Numbered from the stretch's first letter, positions 9,267-18,582 are shown. The stretch: 64,000 nucleotides of DNA from SHVO01 sp041906145 (GCA_041906145.1 JAYRJU010000002.1:248001-312000); one strand, 5' to 3'. Numbers and translations: made by a program. The notes: generated by a model not told the origin, from the sequence alone.

Positions 9267-9285
9267 CATGGGTAAAATACCCATG
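9267..9285. promoter_or_regulatory. Perfect 8-bp inverted repeat, candidate operator
   Basis: CATGGGTAAAATACCCATG, an 8-bp perfect dyad around AAA, lies 20 nt before the autotransporter start. It is in the shared control region with the phosphatase gene. It has no T-run and its dimensions suit a dimeric repressor or activator site. Confidence 0.45.
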
Positions 9286-9438
9286 ATTATGGCATGACTA
9301 AGGCAGGGACCTCCGGCGCACGCCGGAAGGCGCCCGGCCCCCGAATCAGGCGGATATGTGCCACACGAGATCGAAACTGTCATTTTTCCCGAGCTACAAT
9401 GGCCCAGATTTGAACGTGGGACCGCGAGGGGTATTCTG

Positions 9439-11103
9439 ATGCATAAGGCTTTTTTGGCCGCCTTTTGTGCTTTAGCGCTGGCGGCCGGTAAAACCGTCGC
9501 GGCCGAAGGGCCGCAACACCTATCTACGGCCGAAGGGCCGCAAAACCCACCTGCGGCTGAGGCGCCGCCGAAGCTCATTGTCGCGGTTTCGGTCGACCAG
9601 TTCTCTGCCGACCTCTTCGCCGAATATCGGGGCCGTTTTACCGGCGGTTTCGCGCGCCTTTTGAATGGCGTGGTCTTCCCCTCGGGCTATCAGGGCCACG
9701 CGATGACCGAGACATGTCCCGGCCATTCGACGATTCTCACCGGCTCGCGCCCCGCGCGCACTGGGATCATCGCCAATACCTGGACGAACCCGCGCGCCAA
9801 GCGCGAGGACAAGATGATTTACTGCGTGGAGGATGAGACCGTCGAAGGATCGACGTCCTCCAAGACCACGATCTCGCTCGTACACATGAAGGTGCCGACT
9901 CTCGGGGATCGGCTGAAAGCCGTGACGCCGGAGACCCGCGTTGCCGCGGTGGCGGGAAAGGACCGCGCCGCCGTGACCATGGCCGGCCACAAGGCGGACG
10001 AGACCTGGTGGTGGCGCACCGATGCGTTCCAAAGCTACACGGGACGCCAGATGCCGCCCGCCATCGCCGCCGCGAATAAAGCGGTGAAGGACAGGCTCGC
10101 GGCCGCGCGTCCCGCCGCGGATTTGCCCGAGGTTTGCAAGGCTTACGACAAGGATGTCGTGATTTCGCCGAACCTCACCGTCGGACGCGGCCGTTTCGCG
10201 CGTCCCGCCGGCGATACGGCGTCCTATCCCGCGAGCCCCGATGCCGACGTGACGGTGCTTGAGACCGCGCTCGCGCTCGCGACGGAGATGAAGCTGGGCG
10301 AAGGTAAGGCGACGGACGTGCTCGCCGTTGGGATGTCGGCCACGGACTATGTGGGCCACTTCTACGGCACCGCCGGCGCCGAGATGTGCATTCATCTGCT
10401 CACCATTGATCAGGCCTTGGGCCGGTTCTTCGATGGACTTGACGCCACCGGCGTAGACTACGCCGTCGTGCTCACGGCCGATCACGGCGGTCACGATATC
10501 CCCGAGCGCAACAAGGAACGGGGCATTCCTGAAGGCGCGCGCATCGACGGAAGCCTCGCGGCGGCTGCTATCGGGAAGAAACTGGCTGAGGAATTGAAAC
10601 TTGCCGGGCCGGTGCTGTGGGGCGACGCCCTGGGCCTCGGCGATTTCTGGATCGATCCGAAGCTCACCGAAGCGCAGCGCGCAAGCGTCTTGAAGCGCGC
10701 CGTTGCGATTTACAAGGATCACCCGCACGTGCAGGCTGTCTTCACGCGCGCCGAGATCATGGCGGCGCCGGCGCCGAAGACGCCGCCCGATGAATGGACG
10801 CTGCTTGAGCGCGCGAAGGCCTCTTATGATCCGCAGCGCTCGGGCGATTTCGTGATCATCCTGAAGCCGCGTGTGATGCCCGCGCTGCAATCGGCCAAGC
10901 CCTACACAACCATGCATGGGACCGCCTGGGACTACGACCGCCGTGTGCCGATCATCTTCTGGCGCAAGGGCATGATCCGTTTCGAGCAGCCGCTCGCGGT
11001 GGAGACCGTCGACATCCTTCCGACCTTGGCGGCCATGATAGGTCTCAAGATTCCCGCAAGCGAGATCGACGGTCGGTGTCTGTTCGGATGCGAGACGCGG
11101 TAA
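9439..11103 (+). CDS. Secreted alkaline phosphatase-superfamily enzyme
   Basis: 554 residues starting at the ATG of MHKAFLAAFCALALAAG, a signal peptide ending near VAA-EG. The AGGGG upstream supports this start over one 27 codons earlier. A short Pro/Ala linker repeats AEGPQ twice before the catalytic domain. Metal-site and nucleophile motifs of the alkaline phosphatase / nucleotide pyrophosphatase superfamily are visible: VSVDQF (D53), TETCPGHSTILTG (T92 the likely nucleophile), ATDYVGHFYG, LTADHGG and TTMHGTAWDYDRRVP. This pattern is closest to PafA-like monoesterases. It is periplasmic or secreted and probably releases phosphate or splits phosphodiesters; the substrate is unknown. Confidence 0.85.
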   Translation: MHKAFLAAFCALALAAGKTVAAEGPQHLSTAEGPQNPPAAEAPPKLIVAVSVDQFSADLFAEYRGRFTGGFARLLNGVVFPSGYQGHAMTETCPGHSTILTGSRPARTGIIANTWTNPRAKREDKMIYCVEDETVEGSTSSKTTISLVHMKVPTLGDRLKAVTPETRVAAVAGKDRAAVTMAGHKADETWWWRTDAFQSYTGRQMPPAIAAANKAVKDRLAAARPAADLPEVCKAYDKDVVISPNLTVGRGRFARPAGDTASYPASPDADVTVLETALALATEMKLGEGKATDVLAVGMSATDYVGHFYGTAGAEMCIHLLTIDQALGRFFDGLDATGVDYAVVLTADHGGHDIPERNKERGIPEGARIDGSLAAAAIGKKLAEELKLAGPVLWGDALGLGDFWIDPKLTEAQRASVLKRAVAIYKDHPHVQAVFTRAEIMAAPAPKTPPDEWTLLERAKASYDPQRSGDFVIILKPRVMPALQSAKPYTTMHGTAWDYDRRVPIIFWRKGMIRFEQPLAVETVDILPTLAAMIGLKIPASEIDGRCLFGCETR

Positions 11104-11107
11104 AACG

Positions 11108-12880
11108 TTACGTCGGCCAGAAGAACATGATGAGCGGGACGCCGGCCAATAGCACAATCAACGTGAGCGGCGCGCCGAGCCGCGCATAGTCGCCGAATTT
11201 ATAACCCCCCGCCTGGAACACCATCGTGTTGCACTGGTGACCCGTGGGCGTGAGAAAATCGCAGGCCGCGCCGATGGATACCGCCATCAGGAAGGCGTCC
11301 GGATTGTAGCCCAGATCTTGCGCGAAACTGACGGCGATGGGCGCTAGGACCAACACGGTTGCCGCGTTGTTCAGGAACGGGGTCGCGACCATGGCGGCCA
11401 CCATCATTAAGGCGATCATACTGTAGGACGGGAGGCCTTTGGCGGCCGCCGCAAGCCATTCGGCGATTTGATCGGCGCCTCCATTGCTCTGGATGGCCTC
11501 GCTCAATGGGATCAGCGCGCCCAGCATCACCAGGATCGGCCAATCGATGGCGGCATAGGCTTCTCGCGGCGTCAGGGCCTTGAACAACACCATGGCGACG
11601 GCGCCAGCGAAAAACGCGACCGCGACCGGAACCGCGCCGGTTGTTGCCCCGGCCATCGCAATGAACAGGATCGCAAGGGGAACGAGCGTGTTGGTAACCG
11701 ATCCCAGCGGCACGGGCCGTTCGGCGAGCGGCAGGCAGCCCAAATCTCGCAAGCGGTCTGGCAATTCCGTGGGATCGCCCTGCAGCACCAGGACGTCGCC
11801 TTCGTGCAGGACAATATTGCGCAGGCGCTGCGTGAAGCTCCGGTCGCTCCGCGAAACGGCAAGAAGGTTGATGTTGTAGCGCGCATGAAGGCGAATGCGT
11901 CCCGCGGACTGGCCGACAAGAGGCGAGGAAGGACCGATGATCGCCTCGATGCTGCGCAACTCCTCGTCACCACTGCCCTGGGGCATGTCTCGATGGTGGC
12001 CTTCGACGACAAGGCCTGCGCGCTTGATGGCGGGCTGCAATGCGGCGGGTTTACCCACCAGGATGAAAACATCTCCCGGTTGGATACTTACATCGGGCAG
12101 CGGCGCGAGCGGGATGTCCTTGCGGAGAATCGCGGTAATCGTCACGTCAGCGCCGAGGTCCGCCATCAGCTTGGTGAGTGGTTCGCCCATGATCGGCGAG
12201 CCGTCGGGCAGGAAGGCCTCGGTGGAATAGTCCTGGATGTCGAGGACTTCATCGAGTGTCGCCGCGGGCTTACGGCTTTCAGGCAGAAGGCGGAACGCGA
12301 CGAATAGATAAAGCGCGCCCAGAACCGCGATGGCGGCGCCGACCGGCATGAAATCGAACAGCGCGAAAGGCGTTCCGGTCGTTTCGGCGCGGAAGCGCGA
12401 TACGATGATGTTCGGCGACGTCCCGATTAAGGTCATGAGTCCGCCGATCAAGGCCGCGAACGACATCGGCATCAAGAGCTGCGCTGGGGAGAGGCCCACG
12501 CGCGCGCTCATGCGCAGCGCGATAGGGATCATCAGGGCAAGCGCCCCGATATTCTTCACGAAGGCCGACAGCAGGGCCACCGCGGTCACCGCGAACATAA
12601 TGACCGCATGCGGCGAGGTGATATGTGGCGCTACGCGCTGCAACACATATTCGGGCAGCCCCGAGCGGGCCACGCCCGCGCTCACAACCAGCGCGCTCGC
12701 AACGATGATTACGATGTCGTCCGAAAAACCGGTAAAGGCGTTCTTGAAGGAAACGACGCCGGTGGCGACTGCGGCGAGCAGCGAAAGAAGCGCGACGACG
12801 TCGTATCGCAGGCGCCCCACCACGAACAGGATCATGGTGCCGGCGAGAATGGCGAAGGAAAGGGTCTGTTCAGACATCAT
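11108..12880 (-). CDS. SLC13-family permease with two RCK_C (TrkA-C) domains
   Basis: 590 residues. Hydrophobic helices lie at both ends, and a soluble central part (about 200-395) carries two TrkA-C-like segments, for example IQPGDVFILVGKPAALQ and LHEGDVLVLQGDPTEL. The helices include LIGTSPNIIVSRF and SIGAACDFLTPTGHQCNTMV, the paired substrate/Na+ signature loops of the SLC13/DASS family. It is an inner-membrane Na+-coupled anion carrier; sulfate, dicarboxylate or another anion cannot be decided. ATG ATG gives two adjacent possible starts. It converges on the phosphatase gene four bases away, so a functional link is not implied. Confidence 0.88.
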   Translation of the reverse strand: MMSEQTLSFAILAGTMILFVVGRLRYDVVALLSLLAAVATGVVSFKNAFTGFSDDIVIIVASALVVSAGVARSGLPEYVLQRVAPHITSPHAVIMFAVTAVALLSAFVKNIGALALMIPIALRMSARVGLSPAQLLMPMSFAALIGGLMTLIGTSPNIIVSRFRAETTGTPFALFDFMPVGAAIAVLGALYLFVAFRLLPESRKPAATLDEVLDIQDYSTEAFLPDGSPIMGEPLTKLMADLGADVTITAILRKDIPLAPLPDVSIQPGDVFILVGKPAALQPAIKRAGLVVEGHHRDMPQGSGDEELRSIEAIIGPSSPLVGQSAGRIRLHARYNINLLAVSRSDRSFTQRLRNIVLHEGDVLVLQGDPTELPDRLRDLGCLPLAERPVPLGSVTNTLVPLAILFIAMAGATTGAVPVAVAFFAGAVAMVLFKALTPREAYAAIDWPILVMLGALIPLSEAIQSNGGADQIAEWLAAAAKGLPSYSMIALMMVAAMVATPFLNNAATVLVLAPIAVSFAQDLGYNPDAFLMAVSIGAACDFLTPTGHQCNTMVFQAGGYKFGDYARLGAPLTLIVLLAGVPLIMFFWPT

Positions 12881-12917
12881 GGATCGGAAGCAGGCTCAAA
12901 TCTGAAGGCGGTGGAGG

Positions 12918-13766
12918 CTAAAATGTTCCAGCTGACGCCCATAGGTCGTTCACGGACGCGCCGTTTTCCCGGATCGACCGGATGGTAACGGCATTGTCGC
13001 GTTTCGAGAACTTCTTACCTTCGCGGTCCGTCACCAAGCGATGGTGGGCGTAGGCGGGTACAGGCAGCGCGAGCACCGCCTGCAGCAGCCGGTGCACGTG
13101 CGTGGCGGCGAACAGGTCTTCGCCGCGCGTGACGAGCGTGATTCCCTGGGCCGCATCGTCCAATGTGCAAGCGAGGTGGTAGCTCGCGGGCGTATCCTTG
13201 CGCCCGAGTACGACGTCGCCAAAAATCTCCGGTGTGGCTTTCTGGGTGCCGCGCGTCTCGTCATGCCATGTCAGCGCACCGGCGCCCTTCGCCGCCTCGT
13301 GCACGCGCAGGCGCAATGCATAGGGCGTGCCCTCGTTCTTCCGGCGTTGCTGCTCGGCGGTTGAAAGGTGCCGGCACGTCCCCGGATAAACCGGGCCTTC
13401 CGGCCCCGCATGTAGATGTGGCGCGCTGGCGGCGCCCGCGATTTCCCGCTGGATCTCCGCGCGCGTGCAGAAGCAGGGATAGATCAGGCCCCGCCGCTCC
13501 AGGTCCGCGAGCGCGCCGCTATATGTCTCGAAATGCTCCGACTGCCGGCGCACCGGTGTTTCCCAGGTAAGGCCCAGCCAGGCCAGGTCCTCGAAGATCG
13601 CGGTCTCGAATTCGGGCCGGCACCGTGTCCGGTCGATGTCCTCGATTCGCAGCAGGAAACGCCCGCCCGTGCCGGCCTTTTCCATGGCGAACCGCGCTGC
13701 GAAGGCGTGGCCGACATGTAAAAGCCCGGTGGGGCTCGGGGCGAAGCGGGTCGTTTCGTCAGCCAT
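12918..13766 (-). CDS. gluQ: Glutamyl-Q tRNA(Asp) synthetase
   Basis: 282 residues, the size of GluQ/YadB: the catalytic core of glutamyl-tRNA synthetase without an anticodon-binding domain. It has FAPSPTGLLHVGHA with the HIGH motif, FLLRIEDIDRTR, Cys residues of the zinc site in YPCFCTRAEI and GTCRHL, and the KMSKS counterpart KKFSKRD. The enzyme attaches glutamate to queuosine-34 of tRNA(Asp). It is divergent from the HNH gene and about 40 bp from the start of the SLC13 permease. Confidence 0.94.
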   Translation of the reverse strand: MADETTRFAPSPTGLLHVGHAFAARFAMEKAGTGGRFLLRIEDIDRTRCRPEFETAIFEDLAWLGLTWETPVRRQSEHFETYSGALADLERRGLIYPCFCTRAEIQREIAGAASAPHLHAGPEGPVYPGTCRHLSTAEQQRRKNEGTPYALRLRVHEAAKGAGALTWHDETRGTQKATPEIFGDVVLGRKDTPASYHLACTLDDAAQGITLVTRGEDLFAATHVHRLLQAVLALPVPAYAHHRLVTDREGKKFSKRDNAVTIRSIRENGASVNDLWASAGTF

Positions 13767-13882
13767 GAAATTTTTGCGTCGCGTCTAAAGCACGGGCGGA
13801 AAAGCCCTTTCTCGCCCTCATACCATATTTTGTATTTACCCCGCGCCCTGCTACACTCCGAGCGCTAGGGTTTGGGATATCA

Positions 13883-14452
13883 GTGGTGCTTTGCGTGTCG
13901 CTTGAAACCTGTCCAGCGTTGGTTCTGAACGCCGACTTCCGGCCTCTCAGTTACTTTCCCCTGTCGCTATGGTCGTGGCAGGAGACCATCAAGGCGGTCT
14001 TCTTGGGCCGTGTCCAAGTCGTGCAGGAATACGACCGACTGGTCCGCTCGCCGACCTGGGAAATGAAGCTGCCCAGCGTCATCTCGCTCAAAAAATACGC
14101 GCCGATGGAACGTTCACCCGCCTTCACGCGGTTCAACGTGTTCCTGCGCGATCATTTCAAATGTCAGTATTGCGCGACGCCGCACCCGACCAATGATCTC
14201 ACCTTCGATCACATCATCCCGCGGTCGAAGGGCGGCCGCACCACGTGGCAGAATGTCGTGACCGCCTGCTCCGGCTGCAATCTCATCAAGGGCAACCGGC
14301 TGCCCCAAGAAGCGGGCATGTTCCCATCGTACAAGCCATACCGGCCGAACTCGCACGAGCTGCAGGAGATTGGGCGCAGTTTTCCGCCCAACTATCTGCA
14401 CGAAAGCTGGCGTGACTATCTCTACTGGGATACCGAGCTGGATCCCGCTTAA
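13883..14452 (+). CDS. HNH endonuclease family protein
   Basis: 189 residues. An N-terminal domain (LETCPALVLNADFRPLSYFP) precedes a classical HNH fold: FKCQYC, then DHIIPRSKGGRTTWQNVVTAC and CSGCNLIKGNR, with the two CxxC pairs for structural zinc and DH as the catalytic pair. Such stand-alone alphaproteobacterial HNH proteins are common chromosomal genes and need not be mobile. The start is GTG; the conserved NADFRPLSYFP segment lies close behind it. Its stop overlaps by three bases the end of the MFS remnant on the other strand. Confidence 0.88.
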   Translation: MVLCVSLETCPALVLNADFRPLSYFPLSLWSWQETIKAVFLGRVQVVQEYDRLVRSPTWEMKLPSVISLKKYAPMERSPAFTRFNVFLRDHFKCQYCATPHPTNDLTFDHIIPRSKGGRTTWQNVVTACSGCNLIKGNRLPQEAGMFPSYKPYRPNSHELQEIGRSFPPNYLHESWRDYLYWDTELDPA

Positions 14453-14622
14453 CGCAAGCCCCGCCGCTTCGCCGCCATCAATGCCGCGACGCCGACCGCC
14501 GCTGTCGCACTCACATAATAACTGGGCGCGGCGCGCCAGCCTGTTTCAGCGATCAGCCATGTGATGATGAACGGAGCGAAGCCGCCGAAAATCATGACGG
14601 CGACATTGTAGCTGAGCGAGCA
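14449..14622 (-). pseudogene. MFS (MHS-type) transporter remnant, last ~58 residues
   Basis: Read on the minus strand this frame gives CSLSYNVAVMIFGGFAPFII, then TWLIAETGWRAAPSYYV and a short basic tail RRGLR before TAA. This is the last two helices of a metabolite:H+ symporter of the MHS subfamily. No start or N-terminal part exists: just upstream the sequence switches, in another frame, to a PAS-domain protein. The gene is therefore a 3' stump left by a deletion or recombination. Confidence 0.75.
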
Positions 14623-15112
14623 GGTGGTTTAGCTCCGGTGATTGCGTCATTGTCTGGGCGTCGAGGTCGACTTCCCATACCGCCATCTTTCCAGCTTCGA
14701 TCGCGAGCCGTAAGCGCTCCTCGCTCTCCGCCAGCGCCATCGCTGTTTCCGTATGGTCTGTGATGTCTTCGACCGTGCCCGAATGGCCTTCGGCGCCGCG
14801 ATTCCAGATGCGCGCGGCGATCCATCGTTCTCCGCCGTTCTTCAGGATGCGGAATCGGCGAAGGATGGGGTCTTTTTGAATGGGAAGGTCATCGATCCCT
14901 TCGGCCCATGCGCGGTCATTTGAAAAAGTCGCTCTGACGAGCGCGGCAAGATCGACGGCGTGGGATGCTGTGAAGCCGAACACATCGCGCAGGCGCGGCG
15001 TGATAACGAATGTTTTCGTCTGCGCGTCCCAATCCCACGCGCCGGGAGCAGTCTCCTCAATCAGGCGCGCGAGCCTGTCGCTGCTTGCCGTACTGGAGCC
15101 GCTAGGGGTCAT
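14623..15112 (-). pseudogene. PAS-domain sensor protein, 3' end lost
   Basis: Starts MTPSGSSTASSDRLARLIEE and contains one PAS/PAC unit (APGAWDWDAQTKTFVITPRL to TVEDITDHTE), then the beginning of a second (RLRLAIEAGKMAVWEVDLDA, TMTQSPELNHLL). At that point homology stops and the DNA continues as the MFS stump in a different frame. The open frame runs on as meaningless residues to a stop at 14546-14548, so a 188-residue product is possible. The lost part would have held the rest of the second PAS and an output domain, probably a histidine kinase. Confidence 0.7.
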
Positions 15113-15261
15113 GCAATGTCCGGAAATTCGCCTGTTACGGTAATAAGCGATGCGCCTCGGCACTGCCAGTACAAAGCATTGGAATTATTGCGCGGAATAC
15201 GTTTACTAAGGCGCGCCGGACAGCCAGCGATAAACGTGGCTTGTCCCAGGATAAGGTGGCG

Positions 15262-16548
15262 CTAACGGGGCGAACGGCGCGCGATCCAAAACAGGCCCAT
15301 CCCGGCCGCGACGATGGCGGTGACGATACCCCAGGTGGCCAATGCCGCCTGGGTGCAGGCGGCCACGCACAAGACGAGCGCAATGCCGGGAATGATAAGG
15401 CCGCCCGGCGGCCGATATGCGTCTTCCTGCGCCTCCTTGGAAAGCGTTCGACGCAACTTCGGCAGCGCGAGGATGCACAGGATGTAAATCAAAATTCGCG
15501 CCAGCGAACTCGCTGCCGCCAAAAATACGAACGTGCTCGAGGCCGCGAAAACGAACACCGCCACACCGAACAAAAGGATCGAATTGTCCGGCGTCGCATA
15601 TTTTGCATGCACGTGGCCGAACCACTTTGGCAGCCACTTGTTCTCGGCCAGCGAATACGTCATGCGCGGCGATGTCACCATGGCCGAGGCGACATTGCCC
15701 GCCACGGAGAAGATGGCGGTGAATGTGATCACCGCGGCGGCGGCGGGGCCGGCCAGCGCGGCGGCCGCGTCCGAAAGCGTTTTTCCCTCGGCGCCGCCGG
15801 CCGGCAGCACCGCGACAAAGACGAGGGTGAGCAGCCAATAGAGCAGAGCGGTGCCCGCGACCGTGACCACCAGGGCGCGCGGCAGCGAACGGCGCGGATC
15901 CTTCGTCTCGCCGGCGGTTACCAGCGCGGCTTCAAAGCCCACGAAAGCGTAGATGAACAGCAGCGCGGCCGTGCCCATCGCGCCCATCGGCGGGGCCGGG
16001 CCCGGTATCGCTGATGGGCCGATTGCGAACAAGCCCAGACCGGCCAGTGCCAGCAACGGGGTCAACTTCAGCACCGTGAAAATCGCGACGGTGCGGACAC
16101 CTTGTTTTACGCCGACGACGTTGGCCGCCACGAGCGCCGCGCAGACGCTTGCGATGAACACGGTGCGCCCCGCCGCTCCCGCGATCCAGGGCCAGGACGG
16201 GCCGAGGTAGGTCACCACGACATTTATGTTCGCGGCGATGGCGGTCACGCGGCCCAGCCACAGCATCCACCCGGATGCGAACCCCGCGGCGGGCCCGAAT
16301 GCGGTGCCCGCGTAGAGAACCGGGCCGCCAGAGTCGCGGAAGTAGCTCGCGAGTTCGGCGAATGACAGCGCGATCGTGATGAAAAACAATCCGACCGCGA
16401 GGAATAGCCACGGCGCCCACGCGCCGGTGATCGCTGAAACGGTCGCGGGCAGCACGAAAATGCCGGCGCCGATCATCCCGTTCAGCACCAGAAGCGCCGC
16501 GCCGAATGGCGTTATCGCGCGAAGAAGCGCTGATCCCCTGTCCGTCAT
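15262..16548 (-). CDS. APC-family amino-acid permease
   Basis: 428 residues and about 12 transmembrane helices. The first helix has the APC substrate-binding signature LVLNGMIGAGIFVLPATVSA, and GFEAALVTAGETKDPRR matches the conserved loop before helix 7. It is an inner-membrane amino-acid or amine transporter; the substrate is not predictable. The start MTDRGSALLRAI was chosen because the 32 codons upstream give no plausible transmembrane or conserved sequence. It is divergent from the LuxR regulator, about 130 bp apart, and might be controlled by it. Confidence 0.87.
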   Translation of the reverse strand: MTDRGSALLRAITPFGAALLVLNGMIGAGIFVLPATVSAITGAWAPWLFLAVGLFFITIALSFAELASYFRDSGGPVLYAGTAFGPAAGFASGWMLWLGRVTAIAANINVVVTYLGPSWPWIAGAAGRTVFIASVCAALVAANVVGVKQGVRTVAIFTVLKLTPLLALAGLGLFAIGPSAIPGPAPPMGAMGTAALLFIYAFVGFEAALVTAGETKDPRRSLPRALVVTVAGTALLYWLLTLVFVAVLPAGGAEGKTLSDAAAALAGPAAAAVITFTAIFSVAGNVASAMVTSPRMTYSLAENKWLPKWFGHVHAKYATPDNSILLFGVAVFVFAASSTFVFLAAASSLARILIYILCILALPKLRRTLSKEAQEDAYRPPGGLIIPGIALVLCVAACTQAALATWGIVTAIVAAGMGLFWIARRSPR

Positions 16549-16681
16549 GCTCCAGCGACTTCCCCTGAAACCGGATAGCGATTGCGACCGGTCTGTACAT
16601 ATTAGAGGACAATGATCCACCATTAGGCGGCTCGTTTGAAACACTCTTTCTAATTGAAGTTGAAACTCGTAGGCTTGGGTT

Positions 16682-17347
16682 ATGCGGATACTCTACGCGG
16701 ACGATCACTCCTTGATCCGGGAAGCCCTTAAGCCTCATCTCATGAAGCTGCGGGCCAAGACCGAAGTCATAGAAGCAGGTTCCCTGGACGAAGCCTTGCA
16801 GTACGCCAAGGACGTCGATTTGGTGCTGCTCGATCTCCAGATGCCTGGAATGAATGGTTTCGAAGGCTTCGACCGCATGAAGGCGGCGCTGCCCGAAGTC
16901 CCAATCGTCATCGTTTCCGGCTACTCCGACAAACGCACCATCAACGCCGCGCTCGAACGCGGCGCCTCGGGCTTCGTGCCCAAAACCGCAACCGGCAAAA
17001 CCCTTATTCGCGCGCTGGAAGCTGTAATGGATGGCGAACGCTATATTCCCTCGTCCTTGCTCGAGGAAAACGATGCCCCTTCCATCTTCGATCAGACCGC
17101 CAGGCGGACGGGGCCGATCGAGGACAGCCCGCTCAATAAACTGACCGAGCGTGAAGCTGAAGCGCTGCGCCTGCTCATCGCGGGCAAGACCAATAAGCAG
17201 ATCGCCATCGCCCTGGGCCTCCAGGAGATCACGGTGAAGATCCACTTGCGGAATTGCTACAAGAAGATCGGCGCCACCAATCGCGCCGATGCCGTACGCC
17301 TTGCCTACGAGCATGGCTGGCGTGTGCCGGGTGAAAACCAAATCTAG
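16682..17347 (+). CDS. NarL/LuxR-family response regulator
   Basis: 221 residues. The N-terminal receiver has acidic pocket YADDHS, phospho-acceptor D51 in LVLLDLQMPG, and the Lys in FVPKTATG. The C-terminal LuxR HTH (about 150-210) has LTEREAEALRLLIAGKTNKQ and ITVKIHLRNCYKKIGATNRA. It would act as a cytoplasmic DNA-binding regulator phosphorylated by an unidentified kinase; no kinase is fused or adjacent in an operon. It stands at the front of the chemotaxis block and is a candidate regulator of it, but that is inference. A shorter-than-average linker (about residues 122-150) joins the domains. Confidence 0.88.
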   Translation: MRILYADDHSLIREALKPHLMKLRAKTEVIEAGSLDEALQYAKDVDLVLLDLQMPGMNGFEGFDRMKAALPEVPIVIVSGYSDKRTINAALERGASGFVPKTATGKTLIRALEAVMDGERYIPSSLLEENDAPSIFDQTARRTGPIEDSPLNKLTEREAEALRLLIAGKTNKQIAIALGLQEITVKIHLRNCYKKIGATNRADAVRLAYEHGWRVPGENQI

Positions 17348-17407
17348 AAAGAGCGGGCCGCGCGGCAGCCGCTCTCCTGATCCTGCGTATTTCCAGGTTC
17401 AATCGCT

Positions 17408-17426
17408 CTAATACTAACGGTTAAGG
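17408..17426 (+). promoter_or_regulatory. Chemotaxis-block upstream motif, copy A (before cheY-cheZ)
   Basis: CTAATACTAACGGTTAAGG, 138 nt before the first cheY start. It is one of six related elements (consensus about CTAATACYTTTSGGTTAGG) placed at similar distances before transcription units of this block. Role inferred only. Confidence 0.4.
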
Positions 17427-17545
17427 CTGTACCCCTGCGGTTATACCCCCGCAGCGCCCGGTAACCCTTCTGCTCGCGTGTTCCGGCGCGCCGCATCCCC
17501 TACACATGGGTCTCCACGCAACAACACTCGCAAACGGAGTTACCC

Positions 17546-17932
17546 ATGTCTGTCGATACCACCATGAACGTTCTGATCGTGGACGATTACGCCACCATGC
17601 TGCGTATCGTCCGCAACCTTTTGAAGCAGATTGGCTTCAATAACGTCGACGAAGCCAGCGACGGCGCCCAGGCGCTGCAGATGATGCGCCTCAAGAAGTA
17701 CGGCCTCGTCATCTCCGACTGGAACATGGAACCGATGACCGGCATCCAGTTCCTGCGCGAAGTCCGCTGCGACGACGGCCTGAAAGAGACCCCGTTCATC
17801 ATGGTCACTGCGGAAAGCAAGACCGAGAACGTCGTCGAAGCCAAGAAGGCGGGCGTGTCCAACTACATCGTGAAGCCGTTCAACAGCGATACCCTGAAGG
17901 GAAAGATCGCCGGCGTCCTCGGCCAGTTCTAA
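17546..17932 (+). CDS. cheY: Chemotaxis response regulator CheY (copy 1)
   Basis: 128 residues, a single receiver domain. It has the acidic pair in LIVDDYATM, phospho-acceptor D58 in LVISDWNMEP, Thr in IMVTAESK and Lys in YIVKPFNS. This is the CheY layout; phosphorylated by CheA it would bind the flagellar switch. It is directly followed by cheZ (26 nt gap), the phosphatase for CheY-P, which marks this copy as the likely motor-binding one. A second cheY lies 19 kb downstream with cheB and cheR. Confidence 0.93.
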   Translation: MSVDTTMNVLIVDDYATMLRIVRNLLKQIGFNNVDEASDGAQALQMMRLKKYGLVISDWNMEPMTGIQFLREVRCDDGLKETPFIMVTAESKTENVVEAKKAGVSNYIVKPFNSDTLKGKIAGVLGQF

Positions 17933-17958
17933 CCGCTGAATGTCGCGCACGGTGCACC

Positions 17959-18582
17959 ATGTCCAATGTCAAAGCGGGTCTTGAGACCCAAATCCGAAAG
18001 GCTCTTTCGGAAAAAACGATACCGCCGCAACTCGGCGCCGTTGGCAGCAATGTCGGCACGCTGATGTCGAGCTGGCCCTCCGATAAGGGGCTGTACGTCG
18101 AGCTGAAGCGTCTGGCCGCTTTCATCGAACAGACCAAGGCCGAAATCGCTGCCCTGCGCCCTGATGAAGTGAAGCTCGCGTTCCTTCCGAAGGCGACCGA
18201 CGAACTCGACGCGATTGTGAAATCCACCGCGGAAGCCACCAACCGCATCATGGACGCGGCTGAAGTCATCAGCGGTGTCGCCGACAAGATCGACGCCGAA
18301 GGCTCCGGCAAGCTCATGGACGCCGTGACCTCGATTTACGAGGCTTGCTCGTTCCAGGACATCACCGGTCAACGCATCACCAAGGTCGTCACGACCCTCA
18401 AAGTGATCGAAAGCCGTATCGACCAGATGATCTTCTCGGCTGGCGCCTCCGGTGAAGTCGTCGTCCCAATCAACGTGCAACCGCCGCCAGGCATTGCTTC
18501 TGACTCCGATCTCCTCAATGGGCCGGCGCTGCCGGGACAAGGTCGCAGCCAGGAGGAAATCGACGCGCTTCTCGGCTTTTAG
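17959..18582 (+). CDS. cheZ: CheY-P phosphatase CheZ
   Basis: 207 residues, mostly helical. The catalytic stretch CSFQDITGQRITKV holds D134 and Q138, the D-x3-Q pair that positions Mg2+ and water in CheZ. The C-terminus ends in SQEEIDALLGF, matching the CheY-docking tail peptide of CheZ and resembling the FliM N-terminal peptide. It acts in the cytoplasm to shorten the CheY-P signal. The middle of the operon order cheY-cheZ-350-aa orphan shows that it works with the upstream CheY. Confidence 0.9.
   Translation: MSNVKAGLETQIRKALSEKTIPPQLGAVGSNVGTLMSSWPSDKGLYVELKRLAAFIEQTKAEIAALRPDEVKLAFLPKATDELDAIVKSTAEATNRIMDAAEVISGVADKIDAEGSGKLMDAVTSIYEACSFQDITGQRITKVVTTLKVIESRIDQMIFSAGASGEVVVPINVQPPPGIASDSDLLNGPALPGQGRSQEEIDALLGF

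Noticed and set aside
9520..11157. 545-codon minus-strand frame opposite the phosphatase
   Set aside because: Shadow; phosphatase motifs and signal peptide on the plus strand are decisive.
13883..14452. HNH gene as part of a mobile or toxin system
   Set aside because: No integrase, phage gene, immunity gene or composition shift nearby; a common chromosomal HNH protein.
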